Positions 7,776 through 15,850 of a stretch of 25,413 bases of DNA are shown here, piece after piece; the first letter of the stretch is position 1, and each line of letters begins with the position of its first letter. This DNA comes from Bacillota bacterium (lineage in GTDB: Bacteria; Bacillota; Clostridia; Acetivibrionales; DSM-1351): assembly GCA_023443515.1 (NCBI GenBank), contig JAEZUC010000022.1, forward strand, positions 1 through 25,413, written 5' to 3'. The notes under the pieces were generated by a model that ran no database searches, was not told where the DNA came from, and was given only the letters and a program-made list of their open reading frames with translations. The position numbers and the translations under genes are program-made.

Positions 7776-8317
7776 TTATTTTCCTCCTCGATTAATTTTC
7801 TGATGGCCTTTTTAGCCCGACTAAGACGTTGTCGTACAGCGTCGCCTGAAATACACAGGACATCCGCTATTTCACTATTTGACAATTCATACAAATGTTT
7901 TAGCATAACAATGTCCAGATACTCCTTATTCAGATTATTAATTTTCATCTTCAGTTCATTAAAACTTTCGTAAGCAATAACCTGATCTAGTGGTAATTCG
8001 ACTGTATCAGCCTCCTCGGGCACCTCAGTTTTTTCATTTGTAAACTGTTTGTCCCTCTTGCGGTAAATATCTATAGCAGTGCTTTTGATAATAATAACGA
8101 TTAAAGCCTTTGTTTTGTGACATTTAATATCTGAAATATCAGGAATATAATTTATAATCTTTAAAAGTGCATCATGTACGGCATCCTCCGCAAGATAACG
8201 ATCCCTAAGAATACTGAACGCAATATTGTACATTGAACTTTCATAGTGTTTATAAAGAGCAGTAAATTTATTTCTGTCGTCTTCTGTTTCCAAAGCTAAT
8301 AGAAAGAATCCCAGCAA
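7772..8317 (-). CDS. ECF-like RNA polymerase sigma factor
   Basis: About 181 residues with a sigma region 2 (LYKHYESSMYNIAFSILRDR, then YLAEDAVHDALLKII) and a region 4 helix-turn-helix (LSNSEIADVLCISGDAVRQR, then LSRAKKAIRKL). No region 1 or 3, as expected for extracytoplasmic-function sigmas. I place the start at TTG 8317, not the ATG at 8359: GGGGGG lies six bases before this TTG, and the resulting N-terminus MLGFFLLALETEDDRNKF suits the family. The longer version would add a hydrophobic stretch translated across the ribosome binding site. Coupled to the anti-sigma gene by a 4-nt overlap. Which promoters it reads cannot be told. Confidence 0.88.
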   Translation of the reverse strand: MLGFFLLALETEDDRNKFTALYKHYESSMYNIAFSILRDRYLAEDAVHDALLKIINYIPDISDIKCHKTKALIVIIIKSTAIDIYRKRDKQFTNEKTEVPEEADTVELPLDQVIAYESFNELKMKINNLNKEYLDIVMLKHLYELSNSEIADVLCISGDAVRQRLSRAKKAIRKLIEEENK

Positions 8318-8415
8318 AATAATCCCCCCCGGTATAGTTGTTAAAATGTGAATAAGCATACTAAATTTACAATATTTTATTAATTTTTACAATGATTAAA
8401 ATTATTGTACTTTTA

Positions 8416-8449
8416 TTGACATGTTACATATAATGGTGTAATATGTAAC
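8416..8449 (+). promoter_or_regulatory. Promoter with overlapping 9-bp palindrome, upstream of lipoprotein gene
   Basis: TTGACA (8416-8421), 17-bp spacer, TAATAT (8439-8444). GTTACATAT (8423-8431) and ATATGTAAC (8441-8449) form a perfect 9-bp inverted repeat with 9 bp between, covering spacer and -10. This is a good operator candidate for a dimeric regulator. It lies in the divergent region between the sigma factor and the lipoprotein. Confidence 0.7.
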
Positions 8450-8502
8450 GAGCTTAAAAAATGGGTGAAAATTACATAAAGGCAAAACAAAGAGGTCAAT
8501 TT

Positions 8503-9102
8503 ATGAAAAGGAGTTTATTATTATTTTTTGCTGCCATTATCATTTCAGCACTGTGTGCTTGCGAATCAGTAGCTAATTCTAAAGACATTTCAGTAGTATC
8601 ATCATCTGCAACAACTACACATGACAGTTCAATAGACGATAACATACCAAGTATAGATTCAGATATAAAAAAATCACATAAAACAAGCGTAGAAAACCAA
8701 GATTGGATAATAGTAGATAAAAGCGTAACCGTACAAGGTTTGGAGTACATTGTAAATGCATATAAAAAAAGCGAGAAGTCAGAACTATTCGAAGCAGACG
8801 AGGGAAGGGCTTTTTTGCTGATTGATATTACCGTAAAAAATATTTCAAAGAAAACAGCGACTATAAGTTCAAAAACAATGTTCGACCTAACAGACAGGTT
8901 TGGAACATCCTATAATAATACGTCGTTGGGAGCTTTATCATGTCTTGATGATGAAGATATGGAGCAACTGGACAGGAAAATAGCGGCAGCTTCTGAGTTC
9001 AGGGGAGGCCTTGCATTTGAAATACCAAAAGTTACAAAAGGCTTGAGGTTAATCGTTCAAGGGCCCACAGGAGATGGGCGTTCGCCGGTAATACTTTACT
9101 AA
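8503..9102 (+). CDS. Lipoprotein with DUF4352-like domain
   Basis: A 199-residue exported protein. The N-terminus MKRSLLLFFAAIIISALCAC ends in a lipobox with the modified cysteine probably at residue 20 (LCAC). A Ser/Asp-rich linker follows to about residue 75. The rest (about 80-199) contains EYIVNAYKKSE, FLLIDITVKNISKKTATIS and ends RGGLAFEIPKVTKGLRLIV, the pattern of DUF4352 immunoglobulin-like domains found on Gram-positive lipoproteins. Start: ATG 8503 with AGAGG about seven bases upstream; the ATG at 8461 would put charged residues before the signal peptide. It is transcribed away from the sigma/anti-sigma genes. Anchored outside the membrane; role unknown, perhaps envelope sensing. Confidence 0.82.
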   Translation: MKRSLLLFFAAIIISALCACESVANSKDISVVSSSATTTHDSSIDDNIPSIDSDIKKSHKTSVENQDWIIVDKSVTVQGLEYIVNAYKKSEKSELFEADEGRAFLLIDITVKNISKKTATISSKTMFDLTDRFGTSYNNTSLGALSCLDDEDMEQLDRKIAAASEFRGGLAFEIPKVTKGLRLIVQGPTGDGRSPVILY

Positions 9103-9215
9103 ATTTTATGCATATTACCCCTAAAGCTATTTTAAATAGATGCTGGTATATAATTATAATATGATATATTATTGATTCTAAAAGGCATCTATATAGCAAC
9201 CGAGGAGGGGGTTTT

Positions 9216-10523
9216 GTGCGTAAAACCAGATACAGGAACAGACGCAGAAAGTTTTTAACAATATTTATAGTAATTTTTCTTGCTGCCTTAACGGCTGCAA
9301 CAGGATATGCAACTCTGCTTTACAGCCGTAATAACCATGGAACACATGGCAGTGGCGGTAAAGACACGGGGGTAGATACCTCATACCAAAACAATACTAC
9401 ACCCGTCAATACAACAGAGGAATCTGTTCAAGAAAGTGATAACTTTAAGGAACAGCTACTGGGTATGAGCCTGGATGAAAAAATAGGCCAGTTGGTAATA
9501 GTTGGTCTAGATGGATATACGACAGATGAACATGCAAGGCAAATGATAGAAGAATATAATGTGGGAGGTTTTATCCTCTTCAAAAGTAATATAAAAAGTT
9601 CCCACCAGATGCTTGAATTGTTGAATTCATTAAAAAGTATAAACCAAGCAAACAAGGTACCTTTATTTCTTTCAGTAGATGAAGAGGGAGGAAGAGTTTC
9701 CAGACTCCCCGGCGAGTTTCTTAAAATTCCTTCAAATAAAATAATCGGTAAACTCAATAACAGTTCCGTGTCATATAAAGTGGGTAGTATAATCGGGGAA
9801 GAGCTTAAAGCCTTTGGTATGAACATGAACTTTGCGCCCGTCCTTGATATTAACAGTAACCCAAAGAATCCCGTTATTGGAGACAGATCCTTCGGGACAG
9901 GACCGGATTTGGTTAGTAAACTTGGAGTGCAGACCATGCAGGGTTTGCAGTCACAGAATATTATTCCCGTTATAAAGCATTTTCCCGGACACGGTGATAC
10001 GTCAACGGATTCACATGTGGGGCTTCCAAGGGTTAATAATGATTTAAAAAGACTTCGAAGCTTTGAGCTGAGACCTTTTGCGGACGCAATAGAAAATGGA
10101 GCAGAGGCTGTAATGGTAGCCCACATACTTTTGCCTAAAATAGACCCTGAAAACCCTGCCTCTTTCTCCAAAACCATCATTTCAGATATACTGAGAAGAG
10201 ATATGGAATTTGACGGGGTTGTTATTACCGATGACTTTACAATGGGAGCAATAGTAAAGAACTATAATATCGGTCAGGCGGCAGTAAAGTCTATACTTGC
10301 GGGAAGCGACATAGTGCTTGTGTGCCATGATTATGAAAAGCAGAAGGCAGTAATTTCTGCTCTGAAAAATGCTACTCAATCGGGACTGCTACCTATGAAA
10401 CGAATTGACCAAAGTGTTTCAAGGATACTGCGACTAAAGCAGGAACACGGGATTAATGATGACCCTGCAAAAGCAATAGATCCTAAGTTCATAAACGACA
10501 AAATCAGAGCTTTACTAAAATAG
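9216..10523 (+). CDS. nagZ: Membrane-anchored GH3 beta-N-acetylglucosaminidase (NagZ-like)
   Basis: A 435-residue GH3 enzyme with an N-terminal membrane anchor (residues 13-32, after the basic MRKTRYRNRRRK) and a polar linker to about 70. The catalytic domain carries the NagZ signature KHFPGHGDTSTDSH (254-267), whose Asp265-His267 dyad acts as acid/base, and VVITDDFTMG with nucleophile Asp339. NagZ-type enzymes remove N-acetylglucosamine from muropeptides during cell-wall recycling; here the enzyme would act at the outer face of the membrane. The start is GTG 9216 with GAGGAGGGG six bases upstream. The length lacks the extra C-terminal domain of B. subtilis NagZ. An 8-bp inverted repeat, ATAGATGC / GCATCTAT (9136-9143, 9185-9192), lies just upstream. 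GH3 beta-glucosidase activity is less likely given the KHFPGHG motif. Confidence 0.9.
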   Translation: MRKTRYRNRRRKFLTIFIVIFLAALTAATGYATLLYSRNNHGTHGSGGKDTGVDTSYQNNTTPVNTTEESVQESDNFKEQLLGMSLDEKIGQLVIVGLDGYTTDEHARQMIEEYNVGGFILFKSNIKSSHQMLELLNSLKSINQANKVPLFLSVDEEGGRVSRLPGEFLKIPSNKIIGKLNNSSVSYKVGSIIGEELKAFGMNMNFAPVLDINSNPKNPVIGDRSFGTGPDLVSKLGVQTMQGLQSQNIIPVIKHFPGHGDTSTDSHVGLPRVNNDLKRLRSFELRPFADAIENGAEAVMVAHILLPKIDPENPASFSKTIISDILRRDMEFDGVVITDDFTMGAIVKNYNIGQAAVKSILAGSDIVLVCHDYEKQKAVISALKNATQSGLLPMKRIDQSVSRILRLKQEHGINDDPAKAIDPKFINDKIRALLK

Positions 10524-10575
10524 AATATTTTGTTATTTATTGTTGACAAAAGTACTTTAAATGAATATCCCCGTC

Positions 10576-10584
10576 TGATATAAT
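10576..10584 (+). promoter_or_regulatory. Extended -10 promoter element upstream of putP
   Basis: TGATATAAT matches an extended -10 (TGnTATAAT). The -35 region at the right distance is weak; a TTGACA at 10543-10548 is 30 bp away, too far to serve this -10. Confidence 0.45.
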
Positions 10585-10621
10585 AACTATGCTTATTTAA
10601 CATATTAAAGGAGGAAAGCTG

Positions 10622-12184
10622 ATGGGGGCTGAAACAACCAAAATGTTTATTGCCATGTGCTCTTACATGGTATTGGTTATTGGTATTGGGATTTATTTTG
10701 CAAAGCGTGCTAATGAGAGCAGTGAGAATTATTTTATAGGTGGCAGGTCACTGGGACCGTGGGTGGCTGCCATGAGTGCGGAAGCTTCGGATATGAGTGG
10801 ATGGCTTTTGATGGGGCTACCGGGGGTAGCATACTGGTTTGGTCTAAGCGATGCCATATGGACGGCAATAGGTCTGGCAGCAGGAACATATATAAACTGG
10901 CTGATTGTAGCAAAAAGACTCCGCAGATATTCTACCGTAGCAGGGGATTCGATTACAATTCCGGATTATTTCAGCAACAGATTTAAGGAAAAAAGAAAGG
11001 TACTTATGACTATAGCAGCATTGTTCATACTGGTATTTTTTACTGTGTATGCAGCAAGCTGCTTTGTTACTGTGGGTAAGCTTTTCAGTACCTTATTTGG
11101 AATAAAATATCAGTACATGATGATCGCCGGAGCTGCATTCGTTATTATATATACCTTCTTGGGGGGATTTCTTGCGGAAAGTGTATCGGATTTCATGCAG
11201 GGAGTTGTTATGATATTTGCCCTGTGCACTATTCTGGTAGTGGGAGTATATACCGCAGGAGGTATCTCAGGAGTTATTGACAATGTCAAACAAATACCCG
11301 GCTTTCTGGATTTCTTCGGGATTGCGCAGCCTGAAACAGTCAATGGTGTTCAGCAATTGGGAAGCGATGGAAGTCCTTTGTTTGGAAGTGCAGGAAAATA
11401 TGGTTTCCTTACGATAATCTCAACTTTGTCATGGGGTTTGGGTTATTTTGGTGTACCTCAAGTATTGCTTAGATTTATGGCTATCAGAAAAGTTGATGAA
11501 CTTGGAAAATCAAGAAGGATTGCCACCGTATGGTGTGTAATATCATTGTTTGCAGCAGTTGTAATAGGTATTATAGGTAGAAGCCTGTATCCTGCCGAAT
11601 TGCTGACAAAGAGTGCATCTGAGAGTATATTCATAGTATTGTCCTCCAATTTGCTCCCTGCTTTGATGGCAGGTATAGTTATGGCGGGGATTCTTGCAGC
11701 AACCATAAGTTCTTCAGATTCTTACCTGCTTATTGCAGCTTCGGCTTTCTCGAAAAACATTTACCAGGGAATCATGAAAAAGGAAGCCAAAGACAAGGAG
11801 GTTATGCTGGTTTCACGTATTACACTTATATTGGTTGCACTTATTGGGGTAATCATTGCATTGGACGAAAGCAGTATTATATTTAAGGTTGTTGCATTTG
11901 CATGGGCAGGATTTGGTGCAACCTTTGGGCCTATCATGCTGTTTTCACTGTTCTGGAAGAGAACCTCAAGAGCAGGTGCTATTGCGGGTATGCTTACGGG
12001 TGGAGGAATGGTATTTGTATGGTCAATGCTTATAAAGCCATTAGGCGGGATTTTCGGTATCTATGAACTGTTCCCGGCATTCGTTCTGTCCTGTATTGCC
12101 ATCGTGCTGGTTTCAATTATTTCCGGAGCACCATCAAAAGAAATTCAGGATGATTTTGAACTAGCAAAGACATTGGAATGCTAA
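10622..12184 (+). CDS. putP: Sodium/proline symporter, SSS family
   Basis: A 520-residue membrane protein with about thirteen helices, of the sodium:solute symporter family. The N-terminal region has SENYFIGGRSLGPWVAAMSA directly followed by EASDMSGWLLMGLPGVAY, the pattern that marks PutP within this family. Further landmarks are SITIPDYFSNRF and the helix with ATISSSDSYLLIAASAF, which contributes to the sodium site. It would import proline with Na+ for nutrition or osmoprotection. Start: ATG 10622 with AAAGGAGG about six bases upstream. It is flanked by its own promoter element and a terminator, so it appears monocistronic. A related substrate (another amino acid or betaine) is possible, as SSS specificity cannot be read with certainty. 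Confidence 0.9.
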   Translation: MGAETTKMFIAMCSYMVLVIGIGIYFAKRANESSENYFIGGRSLGPWVAAMSAEASDMSGWLLMGLPGVAYWFGLSDAIWTAIGLAAGTYINWLIVAKRLRRYSTVAGDSITIPDYFSNRFKEKRKVLMTIAALFILVFFTVYAASCFVTVGKLFSTLFGIKYQYMMIAGAAFVIIYTFLGGFLAESVSDFMQGVVMIFALCTILVVGVYTAGGISGVIDNVKQIPGFLDFFGIAQPETVNGVQQLGSDGSPLFGSAGKYGFLTIISTLSWGLGYFGVPQVLLRFMAIRKVDELGKSRRIATVWCVISLFAAVVIGIIGRSLYPAELLTKSASESIFIVLSSNLLPALMAGIVMAGILAATISSSDSYLLIAASAFSKNIYQGIMKKEAKDKEVMLVSRITLILVALIGVIIALDESSIIFKVVAFAWAGFGATFGPIMLFSLFWKRTSRAGAIAGMLTGGGMVFVWSMLIKPLGGIFGIYELFPAFVLSCIAIVLVSIISGAPSKEIQDDFELAKTLEC

Positions 12185-12218
12185 AAACCCATTAAATTAA
12201 CTATATTTATACTTACAT

Positions 12219-12257
12219 AAAAAAGATTGCCTTTATTCAAATAGGCAGTCTTTTTTT
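12219..12257 (+). terminator. Rho-independent terminator after putP
   Basis: AAAAAAGATTGCCT pairs with AGGCAGTCTTTTTT (one G-T pair) around a loop of about nine bases, followed by a T7 run. Confidence 0.85.
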
Positions 12258-12340
12258 ATTTGGCTTACTAATTCGCATATAATTGTATTCTATGATATTC
12301 TGTTAAGTATAAATTAATTAATAGCCGGAGGAACTGTACA

Positions 12341-12817
12341 TTGGACGGAACAAGAGATGAGAATACAAACTGGTGCCAATCCGTAGGAGGAATCGTACTA
12401 AAAGGAAATGAAGTACTTCTGGTTCGACATACTTATGGAGCGGGAAAGGGAAAACTGATAATTCCCGGCGGATATGTTAAAATCAACGAAACACCACAGG
12501 AAGCGTTATGCAGAGAGATATTAGAGGAAACTACCGTTGTGGCAAAAACAACCAGGCTGGTAGGAGTTCGCTTTAACTTAAAAGACTGGTATGCAGTGTT
12601 CCTGATGGATTATGTTGAAGGAACGCCAAATTCTGATAATAGAGAAAACAGTGAGGCTTTGTTTATGGATATAAACGAGGCGGTAAAGTCACCTGATGTA
12701 CCTGATTTGACGAGAGTAATCCTGAAAGGGGTTATAGAAAACAAAGATAATGCATTTGAAAATAAACCTTTTGTTTCTCGTGAAAAACATGGGGAATACT
12801 CATTTTATGGGATTTAA
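12341..12817 (+). CDS. Nudix hydrolase
   Basis: A 158-residue cytoplasmic protein with a complete Nudix box at residues 44-66: G(x5)E(x7)REILEE, ending TTV where the consensus has xGU. Nudix enzymes cleave nucleoside diphosphates linked to another moiety (NTP house-cleaning, NDP-sugars, ADP-ribose) using Mg2+ held by the REILEE glutamates. The substrate here is unknown. Start: TTG 12341, eight bases after GGAGGA (12327-12332). The N-terminus has a lone Cys (NWCQSV), so it is not of the zinc-ribbon NudC type. Monocistronic, with a strong terminator 20 bases after the stop. Confidence 0.9.
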   Translation: MDGTRDENTNWCQSVGGIVLKGNEVLLVRHTYGAGKGKLIIPGGYVKINETPQEALCREILEETTVVAKTTRLVGVRFNLKDWYAVFLMDYVEGTPNSDNRENSEALFMDINEAVKSPDVPDLTRVILKGVIENKDNAFENKPFVSREKHGEYSFYGI

Positions 12818-12837
12818 TAAGTTTTTATATATGATGG

Positions 12838-12868
12838 GAACAACGATTAACACGTTGTTCTTTTTTTT
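12838..12868 (+). terminator. Rho-independent terminator after the Nudix gene
   Basis: GAACAACG (12838-12845) pairs perfectly with CGTTGTTC (12853-12860) and is followed by T8. Confidence 0.92.
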
Positions 12869-12983
12869 CACAATATTTTCGCTTAAATCTATACAAACCA
12901 CAGGACTGAATTGTATAATTAAGAAAGTAAAGTAAAATATGTATTATTTTATATTAATAGTAATCCAATTCAACGTACTACTC

Positions 12984-13011
12984 TTAAACACATTTCGTTT
13001 ATCGATATAAT
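12984..13011 (+). promoter_or_regulatory. Possible promoter of the cellulase gene
   Basis: TATAAT (13006-13011) with a weak -35-like TTAAAC (12984-12989). The remaining 12869-13050 is AT-rich. I saw no catabolite-repression (cre-like) site. A small inverted repeat AAATTTT / AAAATTT lies in the leader just before the ribosome binding site. Confidence 0.35.
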
Positions 13012-13064
13012 TCCAGCCGTAAGCTTAAATTTTACAATTAAAATTTGTTAATGGAGGTATTATC

Positions 13065-15215
13065 ATGAGGAAAAAATTCCTTAAAACAACCAGTTTCATG
13101 CTAATCACGTCACTGCTGTTGTCACTATTTGTTTATGCTCCGACAACTGCAAAAGCAGCGACCTCGCCACGTGTGGGAGGCTCATTTTACAATTATGGCG
13201 AAGCCATGCAGAAGTCAATTCTTTTTTACAAGGCCAATCGTCTTGGTGATTTACCGGACAACTATGTTCTGCCCTATAGGGGAGATGCAGCCATGACTGA
13301 CGGAAAAGATGTAGGTCTTGACCTTACCGGAGGATGGGCAGATGCAGGAGACGGAATAAAATTTACACATCCTATGTCATATGCAGCAGGACAATTGGGA
13401 TGGGCTGTTTACGAATATCGTGATGCCTTTGAAAAATCAGGGCAGCTGGATGATATCCTTGATGAGATAAAGTGGGCTACAGACTTCTTTATCAAGGCCC
13501 ATCCCAGTCCGAATTTATTGTACTACATGTGTGGCTACGAAGATTCAGACCATTCTGTATGGATACCCCACGAATTGCTGGATTATAAAACTGACAGAAA
13601 GTCATTCAAGGTTGACCCTACAACACCGGGTTCAGACGTAGCAGGCCAAACTGCGGCAGCATTGGCTATCGCATCAATTATATTTGAGCCCACAGACCCC
13701 GCATATGCAGAAACTTGTCTGACACACGCAAAGCAGTTGTTTGAATTTGCTGATACCTATAGAGGTAAGAATCCTCTAAAAACACTGTATCCCTCAGGAA
13801 GTTATGTGGATGACCTGGCATGGGGGGCAATATGGCTGTACATTAAAACACAGGATTCAACTTATTTAGACAAGGCAAAAGCAGTACTTCCCGCAGGAAT
13901 TTTAGGAGGACAACATACACACTGCTGGGATGACGTAAGCTACGGTGCAGCTCTCAAAATAGCTCAAGCAAGCCATGATGAGAGTTATGTTGCAATGGTT
14001 GAAAAGAATCTTGATTACTGGATGCCGGGAACAGGAATGAAATATACTCCCGGAGGTCTGGCATGGCTGTCACAATGGGGCTCACTGCGTTATGCAACAA
14101 CAGCGGCATTTTTAGCATTTGTGTGGTCTGATGACAAAACAGTAGGAACAGCCTCCAAAAAACAGACTTATCATGATTTTGCAGAGAGGCAGATAAACTA
14201 TGCACTTGGAGATAACCCACGTGGAGGTAGTTACGAAGTAGGATTCGGAGAAAATGCACCTGAACATCCTCATCACAGAACTGCTCATGGTTCATGGACA
14301 AGTATGCTTAACGTCCCGACCTTCCATAGACATATTCTCTACGGAGCATTGGTAGGAGGCCCTTCTTCAGACGACAGCTGGAAGGATGATATCAAAGACT
14401 ATACACTGAATGAAGTTGCAACAGACTATAATGCAGGCTTTGTGGGTTGTCTCGCTAAAATGTACGGTATGTACGGAGGAGACCCACTGGAAAACTGGCC
14501 AAAGCCTGAGGATTTCAGATCACCTCAGGATAACCTGACAGAATATTTTACAAGGGGTTGGATTATATACGAGGGCTACGGCAAACTGAAAGTTATGTTC
14601 CAGATTAATAATCGTTCAGCTTGGCCTGCAACCATGAAGGATAAAATGTCTACCCGCTACTTTATGGATTTATCCGAAATATTTGAAGCCGGAGGTACGG
14701 TGGATGATGTACAATTAACCCTTGAGGATAGCCAAGGGGCAAAGCTTATCGGACTAAAGCAATACAAGGATAATATATATTACTTTACCCTGGATTTTAC
14801 AGGTACACAGATAATGCCCGCAGAGTGGGAAATGTGTGAAAAAGATGCAACCGTGCAAATTGAATACAAAAATGGAGTAGGGTCCAATGAAAATGACTGG
14901 TCATACCAGAACATGAGTGGCCCGCCGGATTTTGATGCAGTTTCCTTTGAAGGAATGTCCAAATACATACCCGTATACGACGACGGTAAGCTTCTTTGGG
15001 GAGAAGAACCCGCAGGAGGGACACCTGAGATAAAGTACGGAGACATAAACGATGACGGAAACATTGATGCAATAGATTTTGCCATATTGAAAAAAATACT
15101 TATGGGCAACACATCAGGCAACGTCAATTTGGCTGCCGCTGACTTTAACAAGGATGGTGACATAAATGCCATTGATTATGCGGCATTAAAGAGCTATTTA
15201 CAACGCGGCTATTAA
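13065..15215 (+). CDS. Cellulosomal endoglucanase: GH9 + CBM3c + type I dockerin
   Basis: A 716-residue secreted enzyme. Order: signal peptide (1-32, cut after AKA-A), GH9 catalytic domain (about 38-470), CBM3c (about 493-645), dockerin (about 656-716). Catalytic features are WADAGD (Asp93, Asp96), the HHRTAH substrate-binding motif (His403-His404-Arg405) and general acid Glu450 in NEVATDYNAG. GH9 enzymes with CBM3c hydrolyse cellulose, often processively, because CBM3c feeds the chain to the active site. The dockerin has two calcium-binding repeats, DINDDGNIDAIDFAILKKIL and DFNKDGDINAIDYAALKSYL, each with Ala-Ile at the cohesin-recognition positions, the R. cellulolyticum pattern. It would therefore dock onto a scaffoldin on the cell surface. 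Oddity: the first-Asp motif is WADAGDGIKF, whereas most family members have W(Y/H)DAGDH(V/Y)KF. Start: ATG 13065 with GGAGG seven bases upstream. Alone in its unit, not in a cellulosomal cluster. Confidence 0.96.
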   Translation: MRKKFLKTTSFMLITSLLLSLFVYAPTTAKAATSPRVGGSFYNYGEAMQKSILFYKANRLGDLPDNYVLPYRGDAAMTDGKDVGLDLTGGWADAGDGIKFTHPMSYAAGQLGWAVYEYRDAFEKSGQLDDILDEIKWATDFFIKAHPSPNLLYYMCGYEDSDHSVWIPHELLDYKTDRKSFKVDPTTPGSDVAGQTAAALAIASIIFEPTDPAYAETCLTHAKQLFEFADTYRGKNPLKTLYPSGSYVDDLAWGAIWLYIKTQDSTYLDKAKAVLPAGILGGQHTHCWDDVSYGAALKIAQASHDESYVAMVEKNLDYWMPGTGMKYTPGGLAWLSQWGSLRYATTAAFLAFVWSDDKTVGTASKKQTYHDFAERQINYALGDNPRGGSYEVGFGENAPEHPHHRTAHGSWTSMLNVPTFHRHILYGALVGGPSSDDSWKDDIKDYTLNEVATDYNAGFVGCLAKMYGMYGGDPLENWPKPEDFRSPQDNLTEYFTRGWIIYEGYGKLKVMFQINNRSAWPATMKDKMSTRYFMDLSEIFEAGGTVDDVQLTLEDSQGAKLIGLKQYKDNIYYFTLDFTGTQIMPAEWEMCEKDATVQIEYKNGVGSNENDWSYQNMSGPPDFDAVSFEGMSKYIPVYDDGKLLWGEEPAGGTPEIKYGDINDDGNIDAIDFAILKKILMGNTSGNVNLAAADFNKDGDINAIDYAALKSYLQRGY

Positions 15216-15226
15216 TAATGAATAAA

Positions 15227-15262
15227 GAACAGGTACTGCCTTAGTAGCAGTATCTGTTTTTT
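15227..15262 (+). terminator. Rho-independent terminator after the cellulase gene (intron target)
   Basis: ACAGGTACTGC pairs with GCAGTATCTGT (one G-T pair) around CTTAGTA, followed by a T6 run that ends exactly at 15262, the base before the putative intron. Confidence 0.9.
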
Positions 15263-15460
15263 GTGTGCCCAGTAAGGGCAAACCCTAACAGCTGAGAGTA
15301 CTGTGCCCAGACAAAAGGAAATGCGTAACTAAACGATAAGTTTTTCTCGTGAGAGAAGTATCCGAAAGAAGCTAAAACCAATAGGCTGACTTAAAGAAAT
15401 CACATATAAGGAGTAAGGCTCGGAGAGATAGGTTTGCATAACAAAGCGAGGCCTAATAAC
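15263..15460 (+). ncRNA. Group IIC intron 5' end and domain I
   Basis: It starts GTGTGCCC with an immediate TGCCC-AGTAA-GGGCA hairpin. It then has CTGAGAGTACTG, CCGAAAGAAGC (15362-15372), CACATATAAGG (15401-15411) and GTTTGCATAACAAA (15432-15445). The order and wording of these segments match, as I remember it, domain I of the Oceanobacillus iheyensis group IIC intron, including the last 14 bases exactly. Homology fades after about 15460; domains II-IV are not recognisable. Confidence 0.7.
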
Positions 15461-15580
15461 TATTGATCTTTTTATAAATGCGTAAAAGAAAATACAAGAA
15501 TTAGAAATTAGTGATTTTAGTATTATTTATGGGTAAGTACATAAAATATAGTGTTTATAAATAAGAAAGGGGATATCTAT

Positions 15581-15754
15581 ATGTTTGAATTTATTGGTTC
15601 TTTTAGACTTGCTGGTGCTATTAATTGCGATTATGTAAAAATCATGGCTAATAGCTTCGATGAAGCAAATGATAAACTTGAAGAATATTTGGAAAATAAA
15701 AATTATAAATGGGTAGAGACAGATGTAATACAAATTTTGGATACAATTGATTAA
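15581..15754 (+). CDS. Small hypothetical protein, first cargo gene in the intron remnant
   Basis: A 57-residue acidic protein with no signal peptide or membrane segment. It alternates short hydrophobic and charged stretches (FEFIGSFRLAGAINCDYVKI, then a helix ANSFDEANDKLEEYLENK), suggesting a small alpha/beta domain. Start: ATG 15581 with AAAGGGG eight bases upstream; a GTG at 15551 in the same frame has no ribosome binding site. No family recognised. It precedes the 315-aa gene by 96 bases that include a weak A-rich / T-rich hairpin (AGGATTTTCCT), so it might be separately regulated. Being short, acidic and adjacent to a two-gene unit, it could be an accessory or antitoxin-like protein, but nothing in the sequence proves that. 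Confidence 0.6.
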   Translation: MFEFIGSFRLAGAINCDYVKIMANSFDEANDKLEEYLENKNYKWVETDVIQILDTID

Positions 15755-15850
15755 ATTTAAAAAATTTGTTAAATTATTTGGCAAAAAACAGGATTTTCCT
15801 ATTTTACGTAGAATTGGTATTACAATTGTAAGAAACTGGAGGAATGATCT

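Noticed and set aside
8318..8359. Longer N-terminus for the sigma factor from ATG 8359
   Set aside because: The added residues read through the GGGGGG ribosome binding site that serves TTG 8317 and add an unusual hydrophobic leader.
10543..10548. TTGACA as the -35 of the putP promoter
   Set aside because: It is 30 bp from the TATAAT, too far for a normal sigma promoter.
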